Source of the DNA: Brugia malayi
Lineage: Eukaryota; Nematoda; Chromadorea; Rhabditida; Onchocercidae
Direction: 5' to 3'
Assembly (NCBI RefSeq): GCF_000002995.4
Contig: NW_025062479.1
Coordinates: 22,998,721 to 23,062,720, forward strand
Length of the DNA: 64,000 nt
Below, one piece after another: positions 24,860-35,085 of the stretch (the first letter of the stretch is position 1; every line of letters starts with the position of its first letter). Both the position numbers and the translations under genes were made by a program. Below the pieces are notes generated by a model. The model was not told the DNA's origin, searched no databases, and saw only the letters and a list, made by a program, of their open reading frames with translations.

Positions 24860-26105
24860 ATTTTTTGTGATAAAGGAAATAATTTAGAGCATTGACCATG
24901 AAAATGATATGTACCTGCTTGATAGTTTAAGAGAAAAAACACTTATGGAAATTTTAAGTTAAAATGTGTAAACAAATTTTTTTTTTAAAAAGCGAAATAA
25001 TTTTTAGAATTTTTTCTGTTTTTCTTTTTTTTTTTGAAAATTTGATAGGCTAATGTTTTTAGAATAGAATTATAATTTTTGTAGAATACTAGTTTGAGAA
25101 ATTAAATTAAGTATTTATTGTGAATTATTGATTGTATTCAATTTTTAATGTAAATAATTGTAAATTTTTAATAAATTTTCGATGTAAATAATTCTAAACT
25201 TTCAATAAATTTTTAATGTAAATAATTTCAAATTTAATTTGGTGTGCAATGTTTTATCAAAAATGAACAATAAACAGAAATAAACGAAATGAAAGGGTAC
25301 TAAACTTTTAGAAGTCACTTATTTGTGATCAAATAGAAATAAATTCACAGAATAAATAAGTATTAATTATGGTTTTAAACTAACAAAGAGATTAAAGGAA
25401 TTTTTATGGTTCATTTGCTGAAGGTCAATTATATATAATCTTAACGGATGTGAAAGCATTTAGCGTTTTTAGAATATTTATCAAAAATTTGTTTACGAGA
25501 AACGAATCTGAAATTCAAATCTTTAAAATATGGATGTTAATTTTAACACAAAAATATTTACTGCATAAATAAATTCTTGCTAGAATTGCTTCATTGTCTT
25601 TTTTTTTTTTTTTTTTTTTTTGACAGAAAAGGATGTTTTTGAAAAAGATTTGTTTTTTTGTTTTTAAAAAAGAAAAAAAAAATTTCATTATTCTTTTCAG
25701 TTAGGCTATTTAGTTAATTTCACTTCAAAATATTTTGTTTATTTAGTTTAGAATTTAAAGCAAAATGAAATAAACTTTTGATGTTTGGCTGGATTATATT
25801 TTGAAGAATCTTATTTGAATAAAATCAAAATAAATTAAATAATTGAAATTCAAAGAATATTAAATAGTTATATTTGTATGAGTTTATTTATTTATTTATT
25901 TTTTTTTTTTTTTTGATATATGCAATGAATGAAAAGAAGAAACAAACATTTTTAAATGAAAAATATATGAAATTCAAATTGATAATTATTATTTATTTTT
26001 GATTAAAAAAAAAAAATAAAATTGAAAGTGTTTTTTTTTTTTTTTTTTTTGAGTGGAACACAATGAGCATATTTTCAGTATTTCAATTTTATATTTTTAT
26101 GCTTT
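24860..26105. other. AT-rich DNA between SDR relic and gene A, no exon found
   Basis: I looked for SDR exons 2 and 3 (FGRDLVKRC and LYAFQMDVTDDES) to complete gene A and did not find them. The stretch contains long T and A runs at about 25600, 25905 and 26030. Confidence 0.55.
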
Positions 26106-26295
26106 GAAATGAAATTGAAATGAAATTAAAAAATAGCAGAATTTAGTGTTAATATTATTATATAATAATTCGTTCAAATGAAAGGATTGTATTGCAAATG
26201 GAAGAAAATAAAAAGAAATGAAAATTTGAAAAGTTCAACTAAAATACTGAAAATGAGAATACGAATATATTAGTTTGAAAATATTCATTTTTCAG

Positions 26296-27422
26296 TTTTT
26301 CATTCTGTGGTAAATAATGCTGGCATACGAGGAAATCAATTTTACGACGACTTTCTACTTTTGGACGACTATAAAGAAGTGTGGGAGGTTAATACATACG
26401 GTGCGATACGAGTGACACAAGCATTTCGAAGTCTTATCAAGAAATCAAGGTTTCATCTAATGCAAATCTTGAAATGATTATTTATCAGCGAATAGATCAA
26501 TTAATAATTATAAAAGTTACTATCATTATTTCTCTTTTTTAGTTCAAAATTTTATTTATCCTAGTGGTCGAATCATCATTTGCTGTAGTGCGTCCACGTT
26601 ATTTCCAGCACCTACTTACGGCCCTTACGTATCATCAAAATGTGCTCTTCAAGCTTATGCTAATATCATCAGGTATGGAACTGCGGCATTTGCGACTGAT
26701 CTCGAGGAAGTCTTTTTCGAGATTTCGACGTGAAAAGCATTCTTTTGATAGTTTTAGGTTGTCTGAAGAATTGTTTGAAGGTACGAATTGGAACCATATG
26801 GAGTAATTGTAGTAGTCTTATTTCCGGGAACCTTCCAAACTGGATTGCATGTCATTCAGGAACTGCATCGTATGATTGATTTCCTATGGAATCGATCGTC
26901 GCAAGAAATTCGCAACGAATATGGAAATGATTTTAATGTGAAAGGTTACATTATGTCATTATTGTCATTTGCGAACACATTGAATTTCAGTTATTTGCGA
27001 TTCTCAGTTGTTATCGCTGAGATAAATGATTTTTAGCGAAAGCATTCGCAAATGAAATGCTATCAAAGTTTTTGTCGAAAGATACAGCAAAGGTTATCGA
27101 TGCTTACTATGAAGCCATCGTTGCGAGACGACCAAAGCTTTCCTATCGAATTGGTTGGGACACGTCGCTAATGTTAGTTTCAAATTTGCAACAATAATTT
27201 AATTCGCAATTGAGGAAATGTGAAAAGTTATAAATCTCTTCTGATTATGATCCATTTATCAAGAATTCAAGATTCTACAATCTCAGCCAATAGTTATTTA
27301 CTTTTAGCTTCTATCCATACTCATTCATGCCGCTAAGGGTACAGTGTCATCTGATGAAGTTCTTAATGAATTGGTTTGGAGCGCCTGTACGGAAGCAACC
27401 GGTTCGGAAACAGGAAACTTAG
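26296..27422 (+). pseudogene. SDR gene A: 5'-truncated short-chain dehydrogenase (exons 4-8 only)
   Basis: Exons 26296-26449, 26565-26672, 26781-26944, 27037-27172 and 27308-27422, with TAG at 27420-27422. They match exons 4-8 of gene B almost base for base and keep the same phases. Present are NNAG, the active-site Ser/Tyr/Lys block (CSASTLF, YVSSK) and PGTFQT. Absent are the N-terminal membrane anchor and the TGxxxGxG nucleotide-binding motif (exons 1-3), so no functional SDR can be made unless distant exons are spliced in. The truncation point coincides with the left end of the tandem duplication, in intron 3, suggesting it is a product of unequal exchange. An old exon 1 relic sits 1.5 kb upstream. 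Confidence 0.8.
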
Positions 27423-27653
27423 AGACTGATTCAGTTCACAATAATATTGGCTGGAATTTTTGATGAAACCAAAGTTTGTTCTTCTCGATAAAAGCATTTT
27501 TCAATTCGGTCGTGCTAGCATTTCAGAGTATATTTCATAAATAACATTCAAACTGACGTAGAAATGAATGATATTGTGACTCATTTTTGAATTCTTTTCT
27601 TAAATTTAAACTTTATTTCCACTTTTCAAATTTAATTTATTGCTTGAAATGCC

Positions 27654-28079
27654 TTATTCATTAGATTTTTGACTTATTTCACCGAATGCCAATAATTTAC
27701 CATTGTAATTAAGAGAAAACCAAGTTATTAAGCGATGATTGAAATGTTTTGTGGTATTTACAATCATTTTAAAAATGAATGTTTTAAAAGTAATTTGAGT
27801 TTTATAATAACAAAATTCCACTGCAGAAGTTTTCAATGACATCGAACTGTTACGAAGAATTTATTACGTTCCCTCATTCACTTACCCTAAGAGTTCATTT
27901 TTTGTAATATTAGTAATTTTAAAATTATTTTCTACTCTGTACGTAGCGCTTTTGTCCTTTGACAGATCAAATATATAAACAAAACTTTGACACTTTCGTC
28001 GCAAACACTTTGGTTTTTTCCTTCGTTCACAATTTCTCTCATTTATTTTCCATAAAACTTTTTTTCTATCATTTTCCAT
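27654..28079 (-). other. Possible small two-exon gene in convergent spacer, copy 1
   Basis: Minus-strand frame from ATG 28079 to 27886, then a 39-nt GT...AG segment (27885-27847) and a second frame 27846-27654 ending in TAA. Joined, they read about 129 residues: a basic start (ENDRKKVLWKINERN), then IFDLSKDKSATYRVENNFK, then CYYKTQITFKTFIFK. I recognise no family. It lies between the convergent 3' ends of genes A and C. Copies near 41.4 and 52.5 kb keep the first frame largely open but break the junction, so this may be a dying gene or chance. Confidence 0.22.
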
Positions 28080-28321
28080 GAAATATGAAACATAAAGAAG
28101 ATTAAATTTTATTCAATAAACAGCGCAAACAAAAAGCAAAGACAATCATTCTTTTCTAGGAACTGAAATTTATACACTGTTAAATTAAACTGATAAAAAA
28201 TATTCCAAAATTAGATATTCTAATGATGGTTTAGATTAGCAAAATTATTCAGTCAAGAATTTGAAGTTATTCGAGAGCAAATATACAGGAAATACTTGAT
28301 TTTTAACATCTGCCTGAAATT

Positions 28322-30417
28322 TTAACTATGTTTCATTTTGTGATTTTCTGGATTCATTGTCGTTATTGCCGGTAGTGGTGCTCGATGCAAATGCATTAGA
28401 AGTTTCATAATATGAAGTTGTAAGCGTAACGGAAACAATGAATATGGATAGAATCTGCAAGATGAAAATAATTCAAGAAAAAACACGTTCATTCTCGAGA
28501 TCGAATTTCATTCTTCAGAATGGAAGCATTCTAATTCATTAGTGTCAAATAAAAAATTTAATATATTATCACTATTTTTTGTTGTTGAAAAATAAAATAA
28601 TTTTACGTAAGTAACACATCCCAGCCAATTTGATATAATAGTTTTGGTCGTTTTGCAATGATTGCTTCATAATATGAATTGGTAACACATGTGAAATCTT
28701 TTGCCCACATTTTTGGTCCCAAATCTTTTAGAAATTTTTTTGCTGAAATGAACTGTAATTGTTATTATTTAATTTATCTTTAGCATTTTATAATCTATAT
28801 AATTGATGATTTTTCTATAATATATCATTGTTTACAAAAAAAATTACCTTTCTCATTATAATTGTTTCCATATTCATCGCGTAATTTTTGTGATGCTCGA
28901 GACCATATCATATCTAACATTTTTTGCATATCATCGAGATTTGGCATTCCGGTTTCAAATGATCCCGGAACTATTTCTATTACATTTATTCCATATGGTT
29001 GCAATTCATGTCTTAAATTTTCTTTCATGATATTTGTCAAATAATTTATCTGAAATTTTAAAGGAAGTTAAGATGAAAATTGATCGAATAAAAATTAGTG
29101 AAAATGATCGTCACTTGAACTAGCTGATCTGATCTTTATTTTAAACTGATACCTCAATACAGTAGTATAAGCATGAACAGCAAATTTTGAAGATGCATAG
29201 GGACCATGGCTCGGCGATGTAAATAATGTGCAAGCACTACTGCATGTCACTATTCGACCTCTGAGAATTGCTTTTCAGAAGAACGGAAAGATTCATACCA
29301 TAATTATGCCTTATCTTTTAAGATAAAACAATTAAAAAGCCTATTTAAAAAAGCTCATTAAATGTGCAAACTGATTGGATTCCTCACAATCTCGAAATCA
29401 TTCATGAAATTCTGAAAGTTCAAGAATTATCTTTAAGTATGAGCTGAAACCACAATTAATATTGCAATACTGAAAATTGTTATTAATTCCACAATTGTTG
29501 TTCGACGGTTCGTCAAGCAAGCAAATATTGTATATATTATTCGAACCTGGACTTTTTGATAAGATCACGAAACGTTTGCGTTACTCGAATTACGCCGCAC
29601 GTATTCACTTCCCACACGTCTTTATAGTCGTCCACGGTCAAAAAGTCATCGTAGAAGATATTGCCCCGCACTCCAGCGTTGTTGATTAGAGCGTGAAAGA
29701 CTGAAAAAGAATATTTTCAATTTCAGTGCTGAGCAATCATTTCATTGGAATTAATCCGCCGTACAATACCAAAGAATCATTGAATTTTGATTAGTGTATT
29801 TCTTGAATAACTATAGAATCATTCAGACAAACAGTTACACATTTCAAAGATGCGGACCGAGATTTTTTTCTCTCAAAACAGTGTCTACGATTTCTCGAGA
29901 TTTTCGGACACTCTCGTCATCGGTTACATCCATTTGGAATGCATACAGTCGACCTTGACTGATTGAGCTGTAGCTATCTTCCAATTCTTTTACACTCTGT
30001 AAACTTCATCGGAACATATGGACAAATCAATTTCACAAATTGTTTTCTACAATCAAAAAAAAAAAAAATTAAATGAAATTAATTTTAGATAATTTAGAAG
30101 TGTACAATGGCGCGGCGACATCCTGCAAAAACTGTTAACCCATTCTGAAGACATCGTTTCACTAAATCTCTGCCAAATCCTGCAAATTCATTTCTCTTCG
30201 AAATCTCTTCCAAATCTTTTCTAAATCATTTATAAACGAAAATTTCCAACCAGCGATCTGAATCATTTCCTCCACTACAAAAATCCTTACCGTTTCCGCA
30301 TCCAGTGATCAGTACCGCCTTTTTGTCAATTTCATCAATTGTCAATTTACGGCCCAATAATCCATAAATGAAATACAGCAGTGACAGTACAATAAATAAT
30401 ATTACCAGCAAAAACAT
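28322..30417 (-). CDS. SDR gene C: membrane-anchored short-chain dehydrogenase, complete, 344 aa
   Basis: Exons 30417-30291, 30179-30106, 29996-29858, 29700-29547, 29260-29153, 29011-28848, 28742-28607 and 28454-28322 total 1035 nt. An N-terminal hydrophobic helix (residues 2-22) anchors the enzyme, followed by TGCGNGFG at 38-45 (NAD(P)-binding), NNAG at 120-123, catalytic Ser173 (CSSACTLF), Tyr186 and Lys190 (YASSK), and PGSFET at 216-221. Order, spacing and anchor fit the SDR9C (retinol/17-beta-hydroxysteroid dehydrogenase) group, which oxidises retinoids or steroids at the ER membrane; the substrate here is unknown. Exon 6 must start at an AAG acceptor (TTTAAG|ACATGAA), because the upstream TTTCAG gives AGA TAA. 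It has a type 2 5' module and is almost identical to gene D. Confidence 0.92.
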
Positions 30418-30572
30418 TTTTCATTAGTGTGACGAGAAATTGTCTCAGATAAAATTGTTTTTGCTTCCCTTAAATATGTTTTCACTGCAAAATGGTCAAA
30501 TAGTAAGGCACAAATTTGAAAATATTCGTTGGTACAAAGTTATACAAATAACAGTGCGCAATTGATTCTTCC

Positions 30573-30707
30573 AGAAAAATCGACGTGTGCGAACCAAAGA
30601 TTCAATGCAAAGGACAATACGACCCAACGTTATGTGTTGGCCATCGCAAGGATTTCGACGAAGAAAAACTGAACGAAAAAAGTGGATTCGATAATTATAG
30701 CTGCTGA
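30573..30707 (+). other. Conserved Cys-containing open frame, copy 1
   Basis: In-frame segment reading RKIDVCEPKIQCKGQYDP... and ending GFDNYSC then TGA; 44 codons with four Cys and coding-like codon variety. It is preceded by ATTGATTCTTCCAG, a plausible acceptor, with no ATG in frame (TAA is 27 nt upstream). It points away from the adjacent SDR gene. The function is not recognised. It may be the orphan last exon of a lost gene carried along by duplication. Confidence 0.35.
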
Positions 30708-30784
30708 TTCAGTAATTATACGGAAGAATCAACGAGCAAAGAGATAAAATCAGTTCAAGGTTTTTTTAATTCGATCCTTATAAA

Positions 30785-31215
30785 AAGATTTCATTGATGA
30801 CTCAATCACTCGGTTACTTAATCATTTCATTACTCGATCACTTCTTCATTCGGCCATTCCATTAACAATCCGTTATTCATAATACTCGATCGCTTGATTC
30901 AGTCACTAAATAACTCAGTCACTCGACATTCGACCACTTCAACACTCAGTTATCGATTACTCAATCACCGATCGTTCGATTGCTTCATTATCAGATCACT
31001 CGATCATTTGATCACTTTATCATTCGACCGCTCGATCATTCGATTACTCGGTTGGTTGATTACTCGGTTACTCGATCATCCGGTCGTTCGATCACTTGGC
31101 CATCCAACCATTCGACTGTTCGATCATTCGGGCATTTGATCATTTGGCCAGTGATCACCTGGTAATCCAGCTATCCGATCACTCGATTACTCAATTACTG
31201 GATCATTCGATGAGT
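30785..31215. repeat. 8-bp satellite (TCGATCAY/RYTCGATC type), copy beside gene C
   Basis: About 50 imperfect units of an octanucleotide, GATCGARY on the minus strand (CACTCGATCATTCGAT on plus). The frames it opens (repeated RSFDHSITR) reflect the repeat and are not genes. Confidence 0.9.
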
Positions 31216-32154
31216 TATTGCTGAGACGATGAGAATAGAGCTTGAATTGATTGAGCAATGGTTTTTACTCATACATTAGAGTTGCACTTTGGTGAGTGCA
31301 TTTAATATTTTAATAGAAAGAATTTGGGTGGAGCAACGCTAAGTACACTGAAAATTAAAATCTTTTCGTTTTTGTTGTTTTCAAGGTTAATTTAATGTCT
31401 TTTTTACTAAAACTAAAGTAATACAACACTAGCTGTGATTTTTCGTTATTAAAATTATTATTTCATTTGAGAACGAAATCTCCAACAATTGAGAGTGCGA
31501 CATGGGCGATATTTGTACGTACTTTTATTGCAACTTTTTATAACAACGATTTTTAAGTTTGAAATGGTTTTGAATTCTCGAAGATACGGAATTTAAAAAG
31601 AGGTTAAACTACATTCAGATTTGTATCGTTGGAATCTGCTGTCTCAAGCCTTTCCTGTAAGACAACAGAAATCATTAAAGTAATGTAAACATGAACTTTG
31701 ATTAAAAATGATGTCAGTAAGATTTGTGAAATAATAATTCGACTCTTTCATCACTTTGATATAAACATTCTTTGAATTTTGACAGAGTTTTTTAAATGGT
31801 ATTTACTCATCATCAATGGAAAAAAAAGTATTGAAGGAACAAAAAAGTAAAAAATAGGGAACGACCGGTTGACTTCCAGTTTTCGATTCGCTCGGCCCTT
31901 TCCCCTATTCGTTCATCAAAACTTCAAATGCGTATTGCCATTTGCGCTTCTTTGCTTACTGCCAACAGTTTCAAACATTTTCTCTTTGACCAGGCTCAAT
32001 TCAATATAACTTACTCTTGACCATTTTGTGTTGAGAAGTGAAAACCTCTAAAGAATAAAAAGCAAAAGTAATTTCACATTCAGTCAAAGATATCTTTTTC
32101 ATCTTTTAAAGCCCTTCTAATTTTATTCGACCCCAATAATTTTTGTCTCTCAAG

Positions 32155-34186
32155 ATGTTTTTACTGGTAATCTTATTTACTGTACTACCATTGCTGTATG
32201 TTATTTACGGATTATTGGGCCGTAAATTGACAATTGGTGAAATTGACAAGAAAGCTGTGCTAATTACAGGATGTGGAAGCGGTAAGATTTCCGGCAGAAA
32301 ATAACCTGAAGAACTGCTTAATATGCCTGAAAATTTGTTATTACAAAAATAATTTTCAGGATTTGGTAGAGATTTGGTGAAACGATGTCTCCAGAATGGA
32401 CTGACAGTTTTTGCAGGATGCCAGTTTGAAAGTGTAGGCTACCTAATATAAAACAATTTCTTGAATACAAATTAGCATTTCATCAGCTAATTTGAAATGC
32501 AAAATATCACTGAGAGCAGAAGAATAGGAAAGTGCGAAGTGGCAGAGAGTCAATAAAAGAAAATTTAGAAATACTTTTGTTACTTCCGTGAAATGCTTCA
32601 TCGGTTTTACCTTGTTTGCAGAATATAAGTGAATTAGAAAAAAGCTACAGTTCAATCAGTAAAGGTCGACTTTATGCATTCCAAATGGATGTAACCGATG
32701 ACGAGAGTGTCCGAAAATCTCGAGAAATCGTAGACAATGTTTTGAGAGAAAAGAATATCGGTTCGTATCTCTGACAAGAATGATTGTTTTTGCAGCGAAC
32801 ATTCCTTTCTAGAACGAAAAAATTATCCGGTAGTTAATTACCAATTAAATATCTTGTTTTATACTCAAGAAACAAATCAAAATTTGATAAAATGAAATTG
32901 AAAAAATAGCATAATTTAGTGTTAATATTATTATATAATAATTCGTTCAAATGAAAGGATTGTATTGCAAATGGAAGAAAATAAAAAGAAATGAAAATTT
33001 GAAAAGTTCAACTAAAATACTGAAAATGAGAATACGAATATATTAGTTTGAAAATACTCATTTTTCAGTTCTTCATTCTGTGGTAAATAATGCTGGCATA
33101 CGAGGAAATCAATTTTACGACGACTTTCTACTTTTGGATGACTATAAAGAAGTGTGGGAGGTTAATACATACGGTGCGATACGAGTGACACAAGCATTTC
33201 GAAGTCTTATCAAGAAATCAAGGTTTCATCTAATGCAAATCTTGAAATGATTATTTATCAGCGAATAGATCAATTAATAATTATAAAAGTTACTATCATT
33301 ATTTCTCTTTTTTAGTTCAAAATTTTATTTATCCTAGTGGTCGAATCATCATTTGCTGTAGTGCGTCCACGTTATTTCCAGCACCTACTTACGGCCCTTA
33401 CGTATCATCAAAATGTGCTCTTCAAGCTTATGCTAATATCATCAGGTATGGAACTGCGGCATTTGCGACTGATCTCGAGGAAGTCTTTTTCGAGATTTCG
33501 ACGTGAAAAGCATTCTTTTGATAGTTTTAGGTTGTCTGAAGAATTGTTTGAAGGTACGAATTGGAACCATATGGAGTAATTGTAGTAGTCTTATTTCCGG
33601 GAACCTTCCAAACTGGATTGCATGTCATTCAGGAACTGCATCGTATGACTGATTTCCTATGGAATCGATCGTCACAAGAAATTCGCAACGAATATGGAAA
33701 TGATTTTAATGTGAAAGGTTACATTATGTCATTATTGTCATTTGCGAACACATTGAATTTCAGTTATTTGCGATTCTCAGTTGTTATCGCTGAGATAAAT
33801 GATTTTTAGCGAAAGCATTCGCAAATGAAATGCTATCAAAGTTTTTGTCGAAAGATACAGCAAAGGTTATCGATGCTTACTATGAAGCCATCGTTGCGAG
33901 ACGACCAAAGCTTTCCTATCGAATTGGTTGGGACACGTCGCTAATGTTAGTTTCAAATTTGCAACAATAATTTAATTCGCAATGTGAAAAGTTATAAATC
34001 TCTTCTGATTATGATCCATTTATCAAGAATTCAAGATTCTACAATCTCAGCCAATAGTTATTTACTTTTAGCTTCTATCCATACTCATTCATGCCGCTAA
34101 GGGTACAGTGTCATCTGATGAAGTTCTTAATGAATTGGTTTGGAGCGCCTGTACGGAAGCAACCGGTTCGGAAACAGGAAACTTAG
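32155..34186 (+). CDS. SDR gene B: membrane-anchored short-chain dehydrogenase, complete, 338 aa
   Basis: Exons 32155-32281, 32360-32433, 32622-32760, 33069-33222, 33338-33445, 33554-33717, 33810-33945 and 34072-34186 total 1017 nt, ending TAG. Features: anchor helix (MFLLVILFTVLPLLYVIYG), TGCGSGFG at 38-45, NNAG at 120-123, catalytic Ser173, Tyr186 and Lys190 (YVSSK), PGTFQT at 216-221, and a Lys/Arg-rich C-terminus (VRKQPVRKQET). SDR9C-like; the substrate is unknown. It spans the junction of the two tandem blocks: exons 1-3 belong to block 1 and exons 4-8 to block 2. It is convergent with D and divergent from C. Gene F is an intact inverted copy. Confidence 0.93.
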
Positions 34187-34417
34187 AGACTGATTCAGTT
34201 CACAATAATATTGGCTGGAATTTTTGATGAAACCAAAGTTTGTTCTTCTCGATAAAAGCAGTTTTCAATTCGGTCGTGCTAGCATTTCAGAGTATATTTC
34301 ATAAATAACATTCAAACTGACGTAGAAATGAATGATATTGTGACTCATTTTTGAATTCTTTTCTTAAATTTAAACTTTATTTCCACTTTTCAAATTTAAT
34401 TTATTGCTTGAAATGCC

Positions 34418-34843
34418 TTATTCATTAAATTTTTGACTTATTTTACCAAATGCCAATAATTTACCATTGTAATTAAGAGAAAACCAAGTTATTAAGCGAT
34501 GATTGAAATGTTTTGTGGTATTTACAATCATTTTAAAAATGAATGTTTTAAAAGTAATTTGAGTTTTATAATAACAAAATTCCACTGCAGAAGTTTTCAA
34601 TGACATCGAACTGTTACGAAGAATTTATTACGTTCCCTCATTCACTTACCCTAAGAGTTCATTTTTTGTAATATTAGTAATTTTAAAATTATTTTCTACT
34701 CTGTACGTAGCGCTTTTGTCCTTTGACAGATCAAATATATAAACAAAACTTTGACACTTTCGTCGCAAACACTTTGGTTTTTTCCTTCGTTCACAATTTC
34801 TCTCATTTATTTTCCATAAAACTTTTTTTCTATCATTTTCCAT
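34418..34843 (-). other. Possible small two-exon gene in convergent spacer, copy 2
   Basis: Copy of the 27654-28079 element, offset 6764 bp and open in the same two frames with the same 39-nt GT...AG gap; a few residues differ near the C-terminus (SQKFNE against SQKSNE). It lies between the convergent ends of genes B and D. Its function and reality are equally uncertain. Confidence 0.22.
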
Positions 34844-35085
34844 GAAATATGAAACATAAAGAAGATTAAATTTTATTCAATAAACAGCGCAAACAAAAAG
34901 CAAAGACAATCATTCTTTTCTAGGAACTGAAATTTATACACTGTTAAATTAAACTGATAAAAAATATTCCAAAATTAGATATTCTAATGATGGTTTAGAT
35001 TAGCAAAATTATTCAGTCAAGAATTTGAAGTTATTCGAGAGCAAATATACAGGAAATACTTGATTTTTAACATCTGCCTGAAATT

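Larger units (their letters stand above)
30418..32154. promoter_or_regulatory. Divergent intergenic region between SDR genes C and B
   Basis: Separates the start codons of C (minus) and B (plus), so it should hold both promoters. Next to C lies a conserved block with an open Cys-containing frame (30573-30707). Next comes the 8-bp satellite (30785-31215), then a GC-richer block at 31855-32150 beside B (CGACCGGTTGACTTCCAG, TCGCTCGGCCCTTTCCCC). B's ATG is immediately preceded by TTTTTGTCTCTCAAG, which could serve as a trans-splice acceptor in this AAG-tolerant genome. The same layout recurs at 37182-38918 and 49816-51630. Confidence 0.55.
26110..32764. repeat. Tandem segmental duplication, copy 1
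   Basis: About 6.65 kb nearly identical to about 32885-39528. Corresponding points sit 6773 bp apart before, and 6764 bp apart after, a 9-bp indel near 27207. Only scattered substitutions were noticed. Both ends lie inside SDR intron 3: the left end starts just upstream of exon 4 of gene A, and the right end just after exon 3 of gene B. Contents in order: gene A exons 4-8, a convergent spacer, gene C, the divergent promoter, gene B exons 1-3. Confidence 0.93.
31590..34945. repeat. Inverted repeat, left arm (gene B and flanks)
   Basis: About 3.4 kb whose reverse complement is found at about 41275-44700. The arm covers part of the B promoter, all of gene B and about 750 bp of 3' flank. Identity is high through the gene and falls off beyond about 44500. 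Confidence 0.88.

Noticed and set aside
26564..26806. 80-codon plus-strand frame starting MVESSFAVVRPRYFQ (copies at 33337 and 42889)
   Set aside because: Wrong frame of SDR exon 5 running on through intron 5; the true frame has CSASTLF and YVSSK.
28862..29044. 60-codon plus-strand frame (and copy at 35626-35808)
   Set aside because: Antisense of SDR exon 6; the minus strand carries the conserved PGSFETG and YNEKG text.
29477..29689. 70-codon plus-strand frame (and copy at 36241-36453)
   Set aside because: Antisense shadow of SDR exon 4 of genes C and D.
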